From Pseudomonadota bacterium (GTDB lineage Bacteria > Pseudomonadota > Gammaproteobacteria > Burkholderiales > Methylophilaceae): a DNA stretch of 43,054 nt. The DNA lies in assembly GCA_027621535.1 (NCBI GenBank), contig JAQCBB010000006.1:1-43054 (forward strand), in the 5' to 3' direction. Shown piece by piece: positions 1 through 8,570 of this stretch (within the stretch, counting starts at the first letter, position 1; every line of letters starts with the position of its first letter). The translations under genes were made by a program, and so were the position numbers. The notes under the pieces are model-generated. The model saw only the letters and a list, made by a program, of their open reading frames with translations. It ran no database searches and was not told where the DNA came from.

Positions 1-297
1 AGCGATAATGGTGGAATCGCGATTAAATTTATTGTCGAGCAAAGTCGTATAGATCTGATTGAGTGAATCCGCATTTTTAAATTGTTCACCATCCTCAAGA
101 ATCACTTCGATCACCCGATAGTCATTCAGGCTTTTTTTTAATTCATTTAAATAAAGTTTTGCAACCGTGGTATTCGAGACAATACACACCGCTTTGGTTT
201 GGATGTGTTTTTGGATTAAAGTTTGATTTTGTAAAAGCTCAACATCAATATAGATCGGATAAGACCTGTCACCTAAATTCACAGTCAGCGTTTTCAT
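1..297 (-). CDS. aroB: 3-dehydroquinate synthase, N-terminal part (cut by window edge)
   Basis: The first 99 codons are visible, read leftward from an ATG whose complement is at 295-297; the C-terminal part is outside the window. The translation starts MKTLTVNLGDRSYPIYID and continues with ILEDGEQFKN. Both match the conserved N-terminus of AroB, including the LGxRSYPI and DGEQxK blocks of the NAD-binding domain. The family enzyme cyclises DAHP to 3-dehydroquinate, the second step of the shikimate pathway, in the cytosol. The gene overlaps the end of aroK by four bases (ATGA), the usual aroK-aroB arrangement with translational coupling. The catalytic metal ligands lie beyond the edge and cannot be checked. 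It was absent from the ORF track because it is open at one end. Confidence 0.93.
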   Translation of the reverse strand, partial: MKTLTVNLGDRSYPIYIDVELLQNQTLIQKHIQTKAVCIVSNTTVAKLYLNELKKSLNDYRVIEVILEDGEQFKNADSLNQIYTTLLDNKFNRDSTIIA

Positions 298-809
298 AAT
301 GATTCCATTTTTTTAAGGATCGTTTTTAACACGTCATTGGTTTTTAGTTTTGAAGTATCAATAATAAAATCTGCCAGATTTTCATAATACGGTTCTCTTG
401 CAGACAAAAAATTTTGTAGCGACAGAAGTTTATTGTCTTTATCTAGCATGGGCCTCGTTTTGTCATTCTTTAACCTTCCCACCAAAACATCCAAGTGTGC
501 TTTTAAGTAAAAGACCCGTGCATCGCTTTTTTGGATTAAAGCTCGATTGACCTCTCGTGATACTATTCCACCCCCGGTAGAAATGACCACTTCTTCTTCA
601 GCAAGGGCATCATGTAGGGCTAAATGTTCTCTCTCCCTAAAACCATCCTCCCCTTCAATCTCAAAAATCGTATTAATTTTGACACCTGATTTTTCCTCGA
701 TCTTTCTATCCAAATCAATAAAATTAAATCCCAACTGATTGGAAAGTAATTTTCCAATGGTTGTTTTTCCCACCCCCATCATCCCAACTAAAATTATTTT
801 TGTCACCAT
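294..809 (-). CDS. aroK: Shikimate kinase
   Basis: At 171 residues this is a normal-length shikimate kinase. It phosphorylates shikimate at the 3-hydroxyl with ATP, in the cytosol. The Walker A motif GMMGVGKTT is at residues 9-17, followed by the shikimate-binding DLD motif (32-34), the FRERE segment with the substrate arginine near 58, the GGG glycines at 79-81, the lid arginine in RPML (119-122) and AREPYY near 137. Its stop overlaps the aroB start by four bases, so the two form one operon, and it diverges from mrcA across a 64-bp spacer. aroK next to a PBP1A gene in divergent orientation is common in beta- and gammaproteobacteria. Nothing is missing or unusual. Confidence 0.96.
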   Translation of the reverse strand: MVTKIILVGMMGVGKTTIGKLLSNQLGFNFIDLDRKIEEKSGVKINTIFEIEGEDGFREREHLALHDALAEEEVVISTGGGIVSREVNRALIQKSDARVFYLKAHLDVLVGRLKNDKTRPMLDKDNKLLSLQNFLSAREPYYENLADFIIDTSKLKTNDVLKTILKKMESL

Positions 810-873
810 TTCTCATATATAATCGATTGCATTAAATCATTATACAAGCATATTAAATAGTTAAATATTGAAT
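810..873. promoter_or_regulatory. Divergent aroK / mrcA promoter region with two opposed TATAAT boxes
   Basis: The 64-bp spacer holds a perfect TATAAT on the plus strand at 818-823 and another on the minus strand at 844-839. Each points away from its nearer gene, so mrcA would be driven by the left box and aroK by the right. Expected start points (about 830 rightward and 832 leftward) nearly coincide, giving face-to-face polymerases. I see no convincing TTGACA-like -35 at 17 bp for either box. Assignment rests on -10 similarity alone. Confidence 0.5.
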
Positions 874-3159
874 ATGAATCCATTCAAAAGTTTTTTCATC
901 ATTACACTTACCGGCTTATTATCGATCTTAGCGTTAGCTTATTATGTTTATTTATGGATCATCCCCTCCTTACCGCCTATCAATTCTCTCACAGAGTATC
1001 GCCCGAAGGAGCCTCTCCAGGTTTATACAAAAGAGGGTGATTTGATTGCACAATTTGGAGAGGAACACCGGGATTTTATAAAAATAAAAAACGTCCCACA
1101 AAAGATGATCAATGCCATTATCGCCACAGAAGATCGTCGATTTTTTGAACACCATGGCATTGATTATATTGGCATACTCAGGGCGTCCTATAAAACTCTC
1201 TTAGGCATCAGTTTTGAGGGAGCAAGTACCATTACCATGCAGGTGGCAAGGAATTTTTTTCTATCTTCTGAAAAAACCATTAAAAGAAAGATTAGTGAAA
1301 TTCTGCTCTCTATTGAAATTGAAAAACATTTATCTAAAGAGCAAATTCTGGAGCTTTATGTAAATCAAATATATCTTGGGCAAAGAAGTTTTGGTTTTAA
1401 TTCTGCGGCGATGACTTATTTTGGTAAAGAACTTGACCAGCTGAATCTGGCTGAAGTTGCAATGTTAGCTGGTCTCCCCAAAGCACCCAGTAAATATAAC
1501 CCCTTTAATAATTACGATTTAGCCCTTCAAAGGCAAAGAGATGTGCTCAACAGCCTATTAAGGCATGGTTTTATCGATAAACCCACCTATATCTTGACAT
1601 TAGAACAATCAATTAATTTAAAAAAAACAAAAATCAAAACTGCGGTCGATGCAGAATTCATTGCGGAAATGGTGCGCAAAGATTTATTCGAAGAGTTTGG
1701 TGAAAATATTTATTCCAGTGGATTAAAAGTCTATACCACCATAAAATCAAAAAATCAAAAATTGGCAAATAAAGCCGTTCACGACGGCATCATTAACTAC
1801 ATCAATCGTCATCAACCCAGAGAAGCAGACGGTTATCTGGATTTAAAAAACTTTAAAGACAAAAAAAAATTAGCTGAAAGTGTGCGTGAGTTTCTCAAAA
1901 AATACCCAGTCTACAATGATTTTTTTCCAGGCATTATTACCAAAATTCAACCCCTTGAAGTGGAAGTTATATTGAAAAGCGGTGAAATGATTAAAGTATA
2001 TAAAAATGGATTACAGCTCTTAGCAAATGATAAAAATTATGCAGATAAAGATAAGGACTATCGACGAATTAAAGTAGGGGGCATGTATCATTTTATTCAA
2101 TCAAGAAAAGAATGGCTGTTAACACAACTTCCCGAAGTAGAATCAGCTCTAGTTTCGATGGATCCCAATACAGGTGAAATTACAGCCTTAGTGGGTGGTT
2201 TTGATTATCATAAAAATAAGTTCAATCACATCACACAAGCTTATAGACAACCCGGTTCCATTTTTAAACCCTTTATTTATTCAGCTGCTTTGGAAAAAGG
2301 AATCACACCAGCCACTATAGTGAACGATAACTTCTTCTTTATGACTGCAAATGAACTTCACACAAAAGAAAATTGGGAGCCCAAAAATTACGATGCTAAA
2401 TATGAAGGCCCCATTCGTTTAAGGGAGGGTTTAGCAAAATCAAAAAATATGGTCGCCATCAGAACACTCAAGCATATTGACCCTAAATATGCGCAGGATT
2501 ATGTCTCTCGATTTGGTTTTGACAAGAAAAAAATACCCCCCTATCTCTCTTTAGCTTTGGGTGTTGCTGAAGTTAAACCCATCAACTTGCTTTCAGCCTT
2601 TTCTGTTTTTGCCAATGGTGGGTTTCTTAAAGAGCCCTATTATATTGATAAGATTATTGATACCAATGACCGGCAAATCAAACTGAAGTCCAGCATTACC
2701 AATCTTGATACGCCCAGAATTATCGACCCTAGAAATGCTTTTATTATGGACTCGATGTTGAAAGATGTGATTAATTATGGAACAGCTCAAAGAGCAAAAC
2801 AATTGAACAGAACCGACATTGCAGGAAAAACCGGTACCACCAATGATTTGATTGACGCCTGGTTTGTGGGTTACAACCCTGATCATATTGCCCTAACCTG
2901 GTTTGGATTTGATACTCCAAAAACTTTAGGCGATCAAGAAACAGGATCACGAGCAGCCTTACCCATTTGGATTGACTACATGAAAGGTGCGCTTGACGGT
3001 ATTCCTGAAAAAATGTATGCGGAACCCGACGGAATCGTTCCTCATAAAATCAATCCTAAAGACGGAACGTTGATTTCCAATGACAACGACAATGGAGTGT
3101 ATGAGTATTTTTATGAGGAATTTTTACCTCATGAGAATGCCTTCTTTATGATCAACTAA
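874..3159 (+). CDS. mrcA: Penicillin-binding protein 1A (bifunctional peptidoglycan glycosyltransferase/transpeptidase)
   Basis: A class A PBP that polymerises lipid II and cross-links peptides, anchored in the inner membrane by one N-terminal helix (about residues 7-32). The GT51 domain shows the catalytic EDRRFFEHHG motif near residue 86, then GASTITMQVARN and the QILELYVNQIYLG block. The transpeptidase domain has the nucleophile in GSIFKP (Ser about 462) and the KTGT box near 652. At 761 residues it is shorter than the 850-residue E. coli enzyme, chiefly in the linker between the domains. The track begins at a TTG at 868; I prefer the ATG six bases downstream, which gives MNPFKSFF. The C-terminal tail after the KTG box is short. 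It is followed after 5 bp by the hypothetical gene at 3165. Confidence 0.95.
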   Translation: MNPFKSFFIITLTGLLSILALAYYVYLWIIPSLPPINSLTEYRPKEPLQVYTKEGDLIAQFGEEHRDFIKIKNVPQKMINAIIATEDRRFFEHHGIDYIGILRASYKTLLGISFEGASTITMQVARNFFLSSEKTIKRKISEILLSIEIEKHLSKEQILELYVNQIYLGQRSFGFNSAAMTYFGKELDQLNLAEVAMLAGLPKAPSKYNPFNNYDLALQRQRDVLNSLLRHGFIDKPTYILTLEQSINLKKTKIKTAVDAEFIAEMVRKDLFEEFGENIYSSGLKVYTTIKSKNQKLANKAVHDGIINYINRHQPREADGYLDLKNFKDKKKLAESVREFLKKYPVYNDFFPGIITKIQPLEVEVILKSGEMIKVYKNGLQLLANDKNYADKDKDYRRIKVGGMYHFIQSRKEWLLTQLPEVESALVSMDPNTGEITALVGGFDYHKNKFNHITQAYRQPGSIFKPFIYSAALEKGITPATIVNDNFFFMTANELHTKENWEPKNYDAKYEGPIRLREGLAKSKNMVAIRTLKHIDPKYAQDYVSRFGFDKKKIPPYLSLALGVAEVKPINLLSAFSVFANGGFLKEPYYIDKIIDTNDRQIKLKSSITNLDTPRIIDPRNAFIMDSMLKDVINYGTAQRAKQLNRTDIAGKTGTTNDLIDAWFVGYNPDHIALTWFGFDTPKTLGDQETGSRAALPIWIDYMKGALDGIPEKMYAEPDGIVPHKINPKDGTLISNDNDNGVYEYFYEEFLPHENAFFMIN

Positions 3160-3164
3160 TTTTT

Positions 3165-3770
3165 ATGAAAAAAACATCGGACAAGCTTGTAAAAAAACAC
3201 ATTGCATCCCTGGCTGCTGAAATCATCTTAGAGGAAGGGGTTAGTGATTATTACTACGCTAAAAGAAAGGCTGCTAAATCATTAAACTTTATGAGTCATG
3301 AAGTTTTACCTTCAAATCATGAAATTGATGAGGCTATTCGCGACTATCAGTCGACCTATCAATCTGATGAAGACAATGATTTTAATTTTTACAAACCGAT
3401 TGTCATTGAGTTAATGAATCGTCTTGAAAAATTTAACCCTTTAATCACAGGCTCACTTCAAGAGGGTAGAACAACTAAACATCAAAAAATTCTGATCAAT
3501 TTATTTACCGACGATATCAAAGAAATTGAATATTTTTTATTAAGCAATCATTACTCTTTTAAAACCAAAGATGGAAAAAAGATAGATCAACATCTCTGTA
3601 AATATATTTTTTTCTATGAGGAAATAGAAACTGAACTAATTGTTTTTGATTTAAATGAATCTAGAAATATCCATAAGTCACAATCCTTAATGAAAGGAAA
3701 AGGACTCAAGCTTGAGGAGTTTAAAACAGTAGATTCAATCTCTAGATTTAATCCACTCCGCAGCCTCTAG
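3165..3770 (+). CDS. Uncharacterised protein, betaproteobacterial nucleotidyltransferase-like family
   Basis: Function unknown. The 201-residue soluble protein has no signal peptide or membrane segment. An N-terminal helical part (about 1-70, with DYYYAKRKAAKSL) precedes a segment LITGSLQEGRTTKHQ that resembles the GS(x)nG strand-turn of nucleotidyltransferase folds, then INLFTDDIKEIEYFLL. The DxD-type catalytic aspartates of active nucleotidyltransferases are not evident. From memory, similar proteins of about 200-220 residues occur widely in betaproteobacteria and are sometimes labelled UDP-N-acetylmuramate-alanine ligase; there is no Mur ligase P-loop or central domain here, so that label looks wrong. 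It lies 5 bp after mrcA, probably cotranscribed, and its last 36 bases overlap the convergent end of hemB. Confidence 0.8.
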   Translation: MKKTSDKLVKKHIASLAAEIILEEGVSDYYYAKRKAAKSLNFMSHEVLPSNHEIDEAIRDYQSTYQSDEDNDFNFYKPIVIELMNRLEKFNPLITGSLQEGRTTKHQKILINLFTDDIKEIEYFLLSNHYSFKTKDGKKIDQHLCKYIFFYEEIETELIVFDLNESRNIHKSQSLMKGKGLKLEEFKTVDSISRFNPLRSL

Positions 3771-4727
3771 GGCAAAATAAGTTAAAATTGCATCAGCTCC
3801 TGCCCTTTTGATCGCGGTTAATGATTCCATCATGATTTCTTTTTCATCTAACCAATTGTTAATCGCCGCCGCTTTGAGCATCGAGTATTCACCTGAAACT
3901 TGATAGGCAAAGGTAGGTTTCTTAAACTGATTTTTAATTCGATAAATGATGTCTAAATATAAACCTGCTGGTTTTACCATTAAGATATCTGCGCCTTCAC
4001 TGATGTCTAGTTCTGCTTCATGTAACGCTTCATCTGAATTGGACGGATCCATCTGATAAGTCTCTTTAGAGGAGTTGCCTAAATTTTCTTTTGAACCCAC
4101 CGCATCTCGAAATGGACCATAAAATGCGGAGGCATACTTTGCGGTGTAGGATAAAATTTTTATATTGACATGTTTAATATTTTCCAAAGCCTCGCGAATG
4201 GACCCAACTCTTCCATCCATCATGTCAGATGGCGCTACAATATCCGCCCCGCTCTCAACATGGCTCAGTGCTTGCTTGATCAATACCTCTACGGTTTCAT
4301 CATTCAAGACATAGCCGTTATCATCAATCAATCCATCTTGTCCATGGCTGGTATAGGGGTCTAAAGCTACATCGGTAATCACTCCCATATCTGGAAATTC
4401 TTTTTTAATTGCTCTTACAGTCTTTTGTACAAGGCCATTCTCATTAAAGGCCTCGTTTGCAAATTCTGATTTGAGGCTTTTTTCAACCACAGGAAACAAG
4501 ACAATGGCGTTGATATTTAATTTTTGTGCAACCTCTATTTTTTTTAAAACAAGGTCTGGTGATAACCTAAATACTCCTGGCATAGAATCAACCGCGTGTT
4601 GCTGTTTTTCACCATCAATTAAAAATAGGGGTAGGATAAGATCGTTTACCGCTATTGAGGTTTCTCGCACCAATGATCTGGAGAATTCATTTGACCTTAA
4701 TCTTCGTAATCTATTTTTTATGATCAT
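3735..4727 (-). CDS. hemB: Delta-aminolevulinic acid dehydratase (porphobilinogen synthase)
   Basis: Condenses two 5-aminolevulinate molecules to porphobilinogen in tetrapyrrole synthesis. The 330 residues match the family length. The two Schiff-base lysines are visible in YTAKYASAFYGP (Lys197) and MVKPAGLYLD (Lys252). The metal loop reads DVALDPYTSHGQDG (119-132): aspartate and alanine replace the three zinc-binding cysteines of E. coli/human-type enzymes, so this belongs to the magnesium-type class. It starts 2 bp after trpC stops and is the last gene of the rpe-gph-trp run; hemA lies on the opposite strand 5.3 kb away. Its 3' end overlaps the convergent gene at 3165-3770 by 36 bases. Confidence 0.97.
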   Translation of the reverse strand: MIIKNRLRRLRSNEFSRSLVRETSIAVNDLILPLFLIDGEKQQHAVDSMPGVFRLSPDLVLKKIEVAQKLNINAIVLFPVVEKSLKSEFANEAFNENGLVQKTVRAIKKEFPDMGVITDVALDPYTSHGQDGLIDDNGYVLNDETVEVLIKQALSHVESGADIVAPSDMMDGRVGSIREALENIKHVNIKILSYTAKYASAFYGPFRDAVGSKENLGNSSKETYQMDPSNSDEALHEAELDISEGADILMVKPAGLYLDIIYRIKNQFKKPTFAYQVSGEYSMLKAAAINNWLDEKEIMMESLTAIKRAGADAILTYFALEAAEWIKSRD

Positions 4728-4729
4728 AA

Positions 4730-5521
4730 CTATCTTTCAAATAATAATTTAAGCGCATGTCCTGGATTTTCTTCTCGCATAAAAGACTCCCCAATAAGAA
4801 AGGTATGAATATCTTGTTCGTTCATCATCGCTACATGCTCTTTAGTGAAAATTCCTGACTCGGTAACAACAATTCGAGTTGAATCTATCAATTTTTTTAA
4901 GCAAATGGTGGTCTCAAGTGATACATCAAAAGTTTTTAAATTTCGATTATTAATTCCAATTAATGGAGTTTTGAGCTTTAGTGCTGAGTGAAGTTCTCTT
5001 TCATCATGCACCTCAACCAGAACAGCCAAATCAAGATCCATTGCTATTTTTTCAAAATCTACCAATTGTTTATCGGTAAGAATCGCCACGATTAAAAGAA
5101 TACAATCGGCTCCCTCGGCTTTTGCTTGATATATCTGGTAAGGATCAACAATAAAATCCTTTCTGAGAATAGGAAGATTGACTTCAGATCTGACAAGATT
5201 CAAATAGCTTAAGTGTCCCTTAAAGTAGATCTCATCCGTTAAGATTGATAAACACGATGCACCATTTTGCTCATAAGATTTAGCAATTTCCACCGGGTCA
5301 AAATCTTCGCGAATAATTCCTTTTGAAGGACTCGCTTTTTTTATTTCAGCAATCACAGCTGGTTGTTTGCTTTTATGATGGTGTTTAATGGATTGAACAA
5401 AATTTCTCGAGGGTAACTTTACTTTAGGTGAGCTTTTTAATTCTCCAACAGGAGTTGTTTGTTTAAAACGCTCTATCTCTTCCCACTTTGTTTTTACAAT
5501 TATGTCTAAAATATTATCCAT
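4730..5521 (-). CDS. trpC: Indole-3-glycerol phosphate synthase
   Basis: Converts CdRP to indole-3-glycerol phosphate, the fourth step from chorismate to tryptophan. It is a stand-alone TIM barrel, without the TrpF fusion of E. coli. Visible blocks are VIAEIKKASPSKG (about 55-68), the catalytic LRKDFIVDPYQIYQAKAEGAD region, LIGINNRNLKTFDV, and the phosphate-binding ESGIF. The track start at 5542 adds MSLLKNQ. I choose the internal ATG at 5521 because family members begin with DIL-x-IV-x-K-x-EE and because it leaves the 8-base overlap with trpD that recurs in this window. An AAAGAA stretch upstream is a weak ribosome site. The product is 263 residues. trpF and trpBA are not in the window. Confidence 0.95.
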   Translation of the reverse strand: MDNILDIIVKTKWEEIERFKQTTPVGELKSSPKVKLPSRNFVQSIKHHHKSKQPAVIAEIKKASPSKGIIREDFDPVEIAKSYEQNGASCLSILTDEIYFKGHLSYLNLVRSEVNLPILRKDFIVDPYQIYQAKAEGADCILLIVAILTDKQLVDFEKIAMDLDLAVLVEVHDERELHSALKLKTPLIGINNRNLKTFDVSLETTICLKKLIDSTRIVVTESGIFTKEHVAMMNEQDIHTFLIGESFMREENPGHALKLLFER

Positions 5522-6518
5522 TTGATTCTTTAATAAGCTCATCTAGTTTATTAAGTGCTTTACCAGATTTGATTGAAGTTTGTGCAATATCAATCGCATC
5601 CTTAAAATTATTGGTGATATCTGATACATAAATAGCAGCAGCTGCATTCAGTAACACAATATTTTTTGCTGGAATATCCTCATCGTTTAAAATTTTAGCA
5701 ATCAGATCTTTCGAAGATTGAACATCTTCAGCAAATAAATGTTCTATACCGTATCTTTTTAAACCAAAGTCTTCAGGTTGAATTTCATAATTTTTTATTA
5801 CCTCTCCGTTTAATTCGGATACAAACGTTTTTGCTGACATAGAAATCTCATCCATCCCATCTTCACCGTGTACAATCAATACTTTTGATGAACCAAGATT
5901 CTTTAAAACTTCTGCAAAGGTATAAGTGAGTGATTTTTTAAAAACACCAATCACTTGTCTTTTTGCGCTTGCTGGATTGGCAAGAGGTCCTAAGATATTA
6001 AAAATTGTTCTAATGCCTAATTCTTTTCTAATAGGCGCTACATTTTTCATTGCTGGATGAAAATTTGGTGCGAACATAAAACCAATTCCAATACGTTCCA
6101 CTAATTCTTTCATTTTGACTTGATCAATAGAAACATTTACTCCCAGGCTCTCTAAAACATCGGCGCTTCCTGAAGATGAAGATACTGACCTGCCTCCATG
6201 CTTTGCGATTTTTACTCCCGCTCCTGCAGCCACAAATGATGCACACGTTGAGATATTAAATGTCTTGAGGCCGTCACCTCCGGTGCCACAAGTATCCACA
6301 ACATCATGATCAGTCTTTACCGAAGTTAAATTTTCTCTGAGAACTTGTGCTGCTGCAGAAATTTCATCGACAGTTTCACCTTTCATGGCTAAGGCTGTGA
6401 TAAAAGCAGAAACAACATTGGATGATATTTGTCCAGACATAATCTGATGCATTGAATGTTTCATTTCATCAAATGTTAGATCCTGGAATGAAGTAACTTT
6501 TGTTAATAAACTATTCAT
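5514..6518 (-). CDS. trpD: Anthranilate phosphoribosyltransferase
   Basis: Transfers the phosphoribosyl group of PRPP to anthranilate. The 334 residues fit the stand-alone form of TrpD. The PRPP-binding glycine motif DTCGTGGDG is at residues 75-83, followed by [34 protein letters not shown], and the [20 protein letters not shown] block is intact. The gene overlaps trpG upstream by 8 bases and trpC downstream by 8 bases, so reinitiation or translational coupling is likely in the order E-G-D-C. No leader-peptide attenuator precedes the cluster within the visible sequence. All catalytic landmarks are in place. Confidence 0.97.
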   Translation of the reverse strand: MNSLLTKVTSFQDLTFDEMKHSMHQIMSGQISSNVVSAFITALAMKGETVDEISAAAQVLRENLTSVKTDHDVVDTCGTGGDGLKTFNISTCASFVAAGAGVKIAKHGGRSVSSSSGSADVLESLGVNVSIDQVKMKELVERIGIGFMFAPNFHPAMKNVAPIRKELGIRTIFNILGPLANPASAKRQVIGVFKKSLTYTFAEVLKNLGSSKVLIVHGEDGMDEISMSAKTFVSELNGEVIKNYEIQPEDFGLKRYGIEHLFAEDVQSSKDLIAKILNDEDIPAKNIVLLNAAAAIYVSDITNNFKDAIDIAQTSIKSGKALNKLDELIKESNG

Positions 6519-7083
6519 AAGTCTTTAAAAAGTTTTTCAATAGCTCGTGACCGTGTTCAGTCAAAATTGATTCAGGATGAAACTGTACCCCCTCAATGGG
6601 TAATGTTTTATGCTTAATCCCCATAATTTCATGATCCTCCTGAGACCATGCGGTAACTTCAAAGCAATCCGGACATGTTTCACGCTCAACAACTAAAGAA
6701 TGATAACGTGTAGCTATAAAAGGGTTATTTAAGTTTTGGAAAACGCCTTTATTCTGATGTTCAATTTTTGATGTTTTACCGTGCATGATTTTTTTAGCAT
6801 GAATAACTTTTCCACCAAATGCTTGAGCAATGGATTGATGTCCTAAACATACCCCTAGGATAGGAATTTTACCCTTAAAAGCATCAATCAATGCCAATGA
6901 AATTCCAGCCTCATTTGGTGTGCATGGGCCAGGTGAAATAACTATATAAACTGGATTTTTTTTTGCGATCTCTTCAATTGTAATTTTGTCATTACGATAT
7001 ACCTCTACCTCTTGTCCAAGTTCAGCTAAATATTGAACCAGATTATAAGTAAATGAATCATAATTATCGAGCATTAACAGCAC
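6511..7083 (-). CDS. trpG: Anthranilate synthase glutamine amidotransferase component
   Basis: A class I glutaminase that supplies ammonia to TrpE for anthranilate formation. The 190 residues show the triad cysteine in GVCLGHQS (Cys79), and His169 and Glu171 in VQFHPES, with the oxyanion [10 protein letters not shown] block near 51-60. The start is GTG at 7083-7081, sharing one base with the TAG of trpE; the N-terminus [18 protein letters not shown] is typical of beta TrpG. An ATG three codons in is the alternative. In many betaproteobacteria the same subunit also serves PabB in folate synthesis; that dual role (PabA) is possible here but cannot be told from sequence. Confidence 0.96.
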   Translation of the reverse strand: MLLMLDNYDSFTYNLVQYLAELGQEVEVYRNDKITIEEIAKKNPVYIVISPGPCTPNEAGISLALIDAFKGKIPILGVCLGHQSIAQAFGGKVIHAKKIMHGKTSKIEHQNKGVFQNLNNPFIATRYHSLVVERETCPDCFEVTAWSQEDHEIMGIKHKTLPIEGVQFHPESILTEHGHELLKNFLKTYE

Positions 7084-8564
7084 TATGAAAAATCCTTTTC
7101 TGCTATTTCAGCAGCGCGAATTACTGCTTTAGCCTTATCATTTGTTTCATCCCACTCATTTTTTGCTATTGAATCGGCAACTACCCCGGCACCCGCTTGA
7201 ACATACAATTTTTTTTCTTTAATGACCGCGGTTCTAATAGCAATAGCAACGTCTAATGTCCCATCAAAACCAATATAACCCACGGCGCCTGCATAAACTC
7301 CTCTTTTAGTTTTTTCTAGCTCATTAATGATTTCCATCGCACGAACTTTTGGAGCGCCACTCACGGTTCCTGCTGGAAACGTTGCTCTTAATACATCGAG
7401 AGGCGATAAATTTTTTTGAATCTCTCCTTCGACGTTTGAAACAATATGCATTACATGGGAGTACCGTTCAATTTTCATATTATCAGTAACTTTAACGGTT
7501 CCTGGCTTTGAGACTCTGCCAATATCATTTCTTCCAAGGTCCATGAGTTGAATATGCTCAGCAATTTCTTTTGGATCATTTAATAAATCTCTTTCTAAAT
7601 CTTTATCTTTTTGAAAATCATGTCCCCGCGGACGAGTTCCTGCAATAGGTCTCACAGTCACCTTTTTATTTTCAAGTCTGACTAAAATTTCAGGTGATGC
7701 GCCGACAATAAAGTGATCATCCAAATGATAGAAGAACATATAGGGAGATGGATTAATGCTTCTTAACACCCGATATAAGCTAATAGGAGGTATAGTAAAA
7801 TTCTTTACCAAACGTTGAGACAAGACAACTTGCATTACATCGCCCTCAAATATGTAATTTTTAATTTTATCAACGGCTTCACAGAAAGCTTGCTCTCCAA
7901 ATTCAGAAGAAGCAAGCTGGGATTCGTTATTTATTGAAAGATCATTTATATTTGAAATATGGGCCGTATTTATTATTTCTTCTATCTGATTTATTCTAGA
8001 CAGAGCGAGATCATAAGAATCATCTTTCTCATTAGCGTATACAATAATGGATAACTTACTTGTTAAATTATCAAAAACTATAACCTCATCTGATTCCATC
8101 AAATGAATATCAGGCAAATTTAACTCATCTTTAATAAAGTTTTTAATTAATTTAGGCTCAATATAGTGAATGGTCTCATAGCCAAAATACCCCGCTAAAC
8201 CTCCGGAGAATCTTGGTAAATCAAGATCATTTGGGGTTTTAAAGGTATTTAAATAATCATTAAAATATTTTAGAGGATCACTTTCATGTTTGATACTTGA
8301 GCTTTTTCCCTGCTCAATAATCTTTATTTCTGTTCCATGAACCTGGAAAATTTTTTTAGCCGGCAGGCCAATGATGGAGTATCTTCCAAAGTTCTCGCCT
8401 CCCTCAACGGACTCGAGTAAATATGAATAAGGTGCGTTTGCTGTTTTTAAATAAATGGATAAAGGAGTTTCCAAATCAGCGTAACATGTTCTCAACAAAG
8501 GAATTCGATTGCATCCTTTATCCTGGTATTGCTTGAACTGCTCTTTATTTAAATTCACTGACAT
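7083..8564 (-). CDS. trpE: Anthranilate synthase component I
   Basis: Chorismate plus ammonia yields anthranilate and pyruvate; this is the committed step of tryptophan synthesis. The 493 residues contain the N-terminal LLES element (49-52) that forms the tryptophan feedback pocket in characterised TrpE enzymes, so allosteric inhibition is likely kept. The chorismate-binding domain shows [10 protein letters not shown], the [10 protein letters not shown] motif, [12 protein letters not shown], the [18 protein letters not shown] signature and [10 protein letters not shown]. Presence of LLES and direct linkage to trpG favour TrpE over PabB. It lies 6 bp after gph and shares one base with trpG. 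The rpe-gph-trpE order is the normal beta/gammaproteobacterial arrangement. Confidence 0.97.
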   Translation of the reverse strand: MSVNLNKEQFKQYQDKGCNRIPLLRTCYADLETPLSIYLKTANAPYSYLLESVEGGENFGRYSIIGLPAKKIFQVHGTEIKIIEQGKSSSIKHESDPLKYFNDYLNTFKTPNDLDLPRFSGGLAGYFGYETIHYIEPKLIKNFIKDELNLPDIHLMESDEVIVFDNLTSKLSIIVYANEKDDSYDLALSRINQIEEIINTAHISNINDLSINNESQLASSEFGEQAFCEAVDKIKNYIFEGDVMQVVLSQRLVKNFTIPPISLYRVLRSINPSPYMFFYHLDDHFIVGASPEILVRLENKKVTVRPIAGTRPRGHDFQKDKDLERDLLNDPKEIAEHIQLMDLGRNDIGRVSKPGTVKVTDNMKIERYSHVMHIVSNVEGEIQKNLSPLDVLRATFPAGTVSGAPKVRAMEIINELEKTKRGVYAGAVGYIGFDGTLDVAIAIRTAVIKEKKLYVQAGAGVVADSIAKNEWDETNDKAKAVIRAAEIAEKDFS

Positions 8565-8570
8565 TTTTAA

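Noticed and set aside
868-873. TTG start for mrcA
   Set aside because: An ATG six bases downstream is the stronger start codon and the two extra residues are not conserved; uncertainty is small.
1858-1870. Poly-A run in mrcA (and a similar one in prmC near 12835) as phase-variation tracts
   Set aside because: Runs of about nine A are frequent across this AT-rich window and frames remain intact; nothing marks these as contingency loci.
2593-2886. 97-residue ORF opposite mrcA
   Set aside because: It lies inside the conserved transpeptidase domain on the other strand and has no recognisable domain.
3165-3770. UDP-N-acetylmuramate-alanine ligase annotation for the 201-residue protein
   Set aside because: There is no Mur ligase P-loop or central domain and the length is less than half of MurC.
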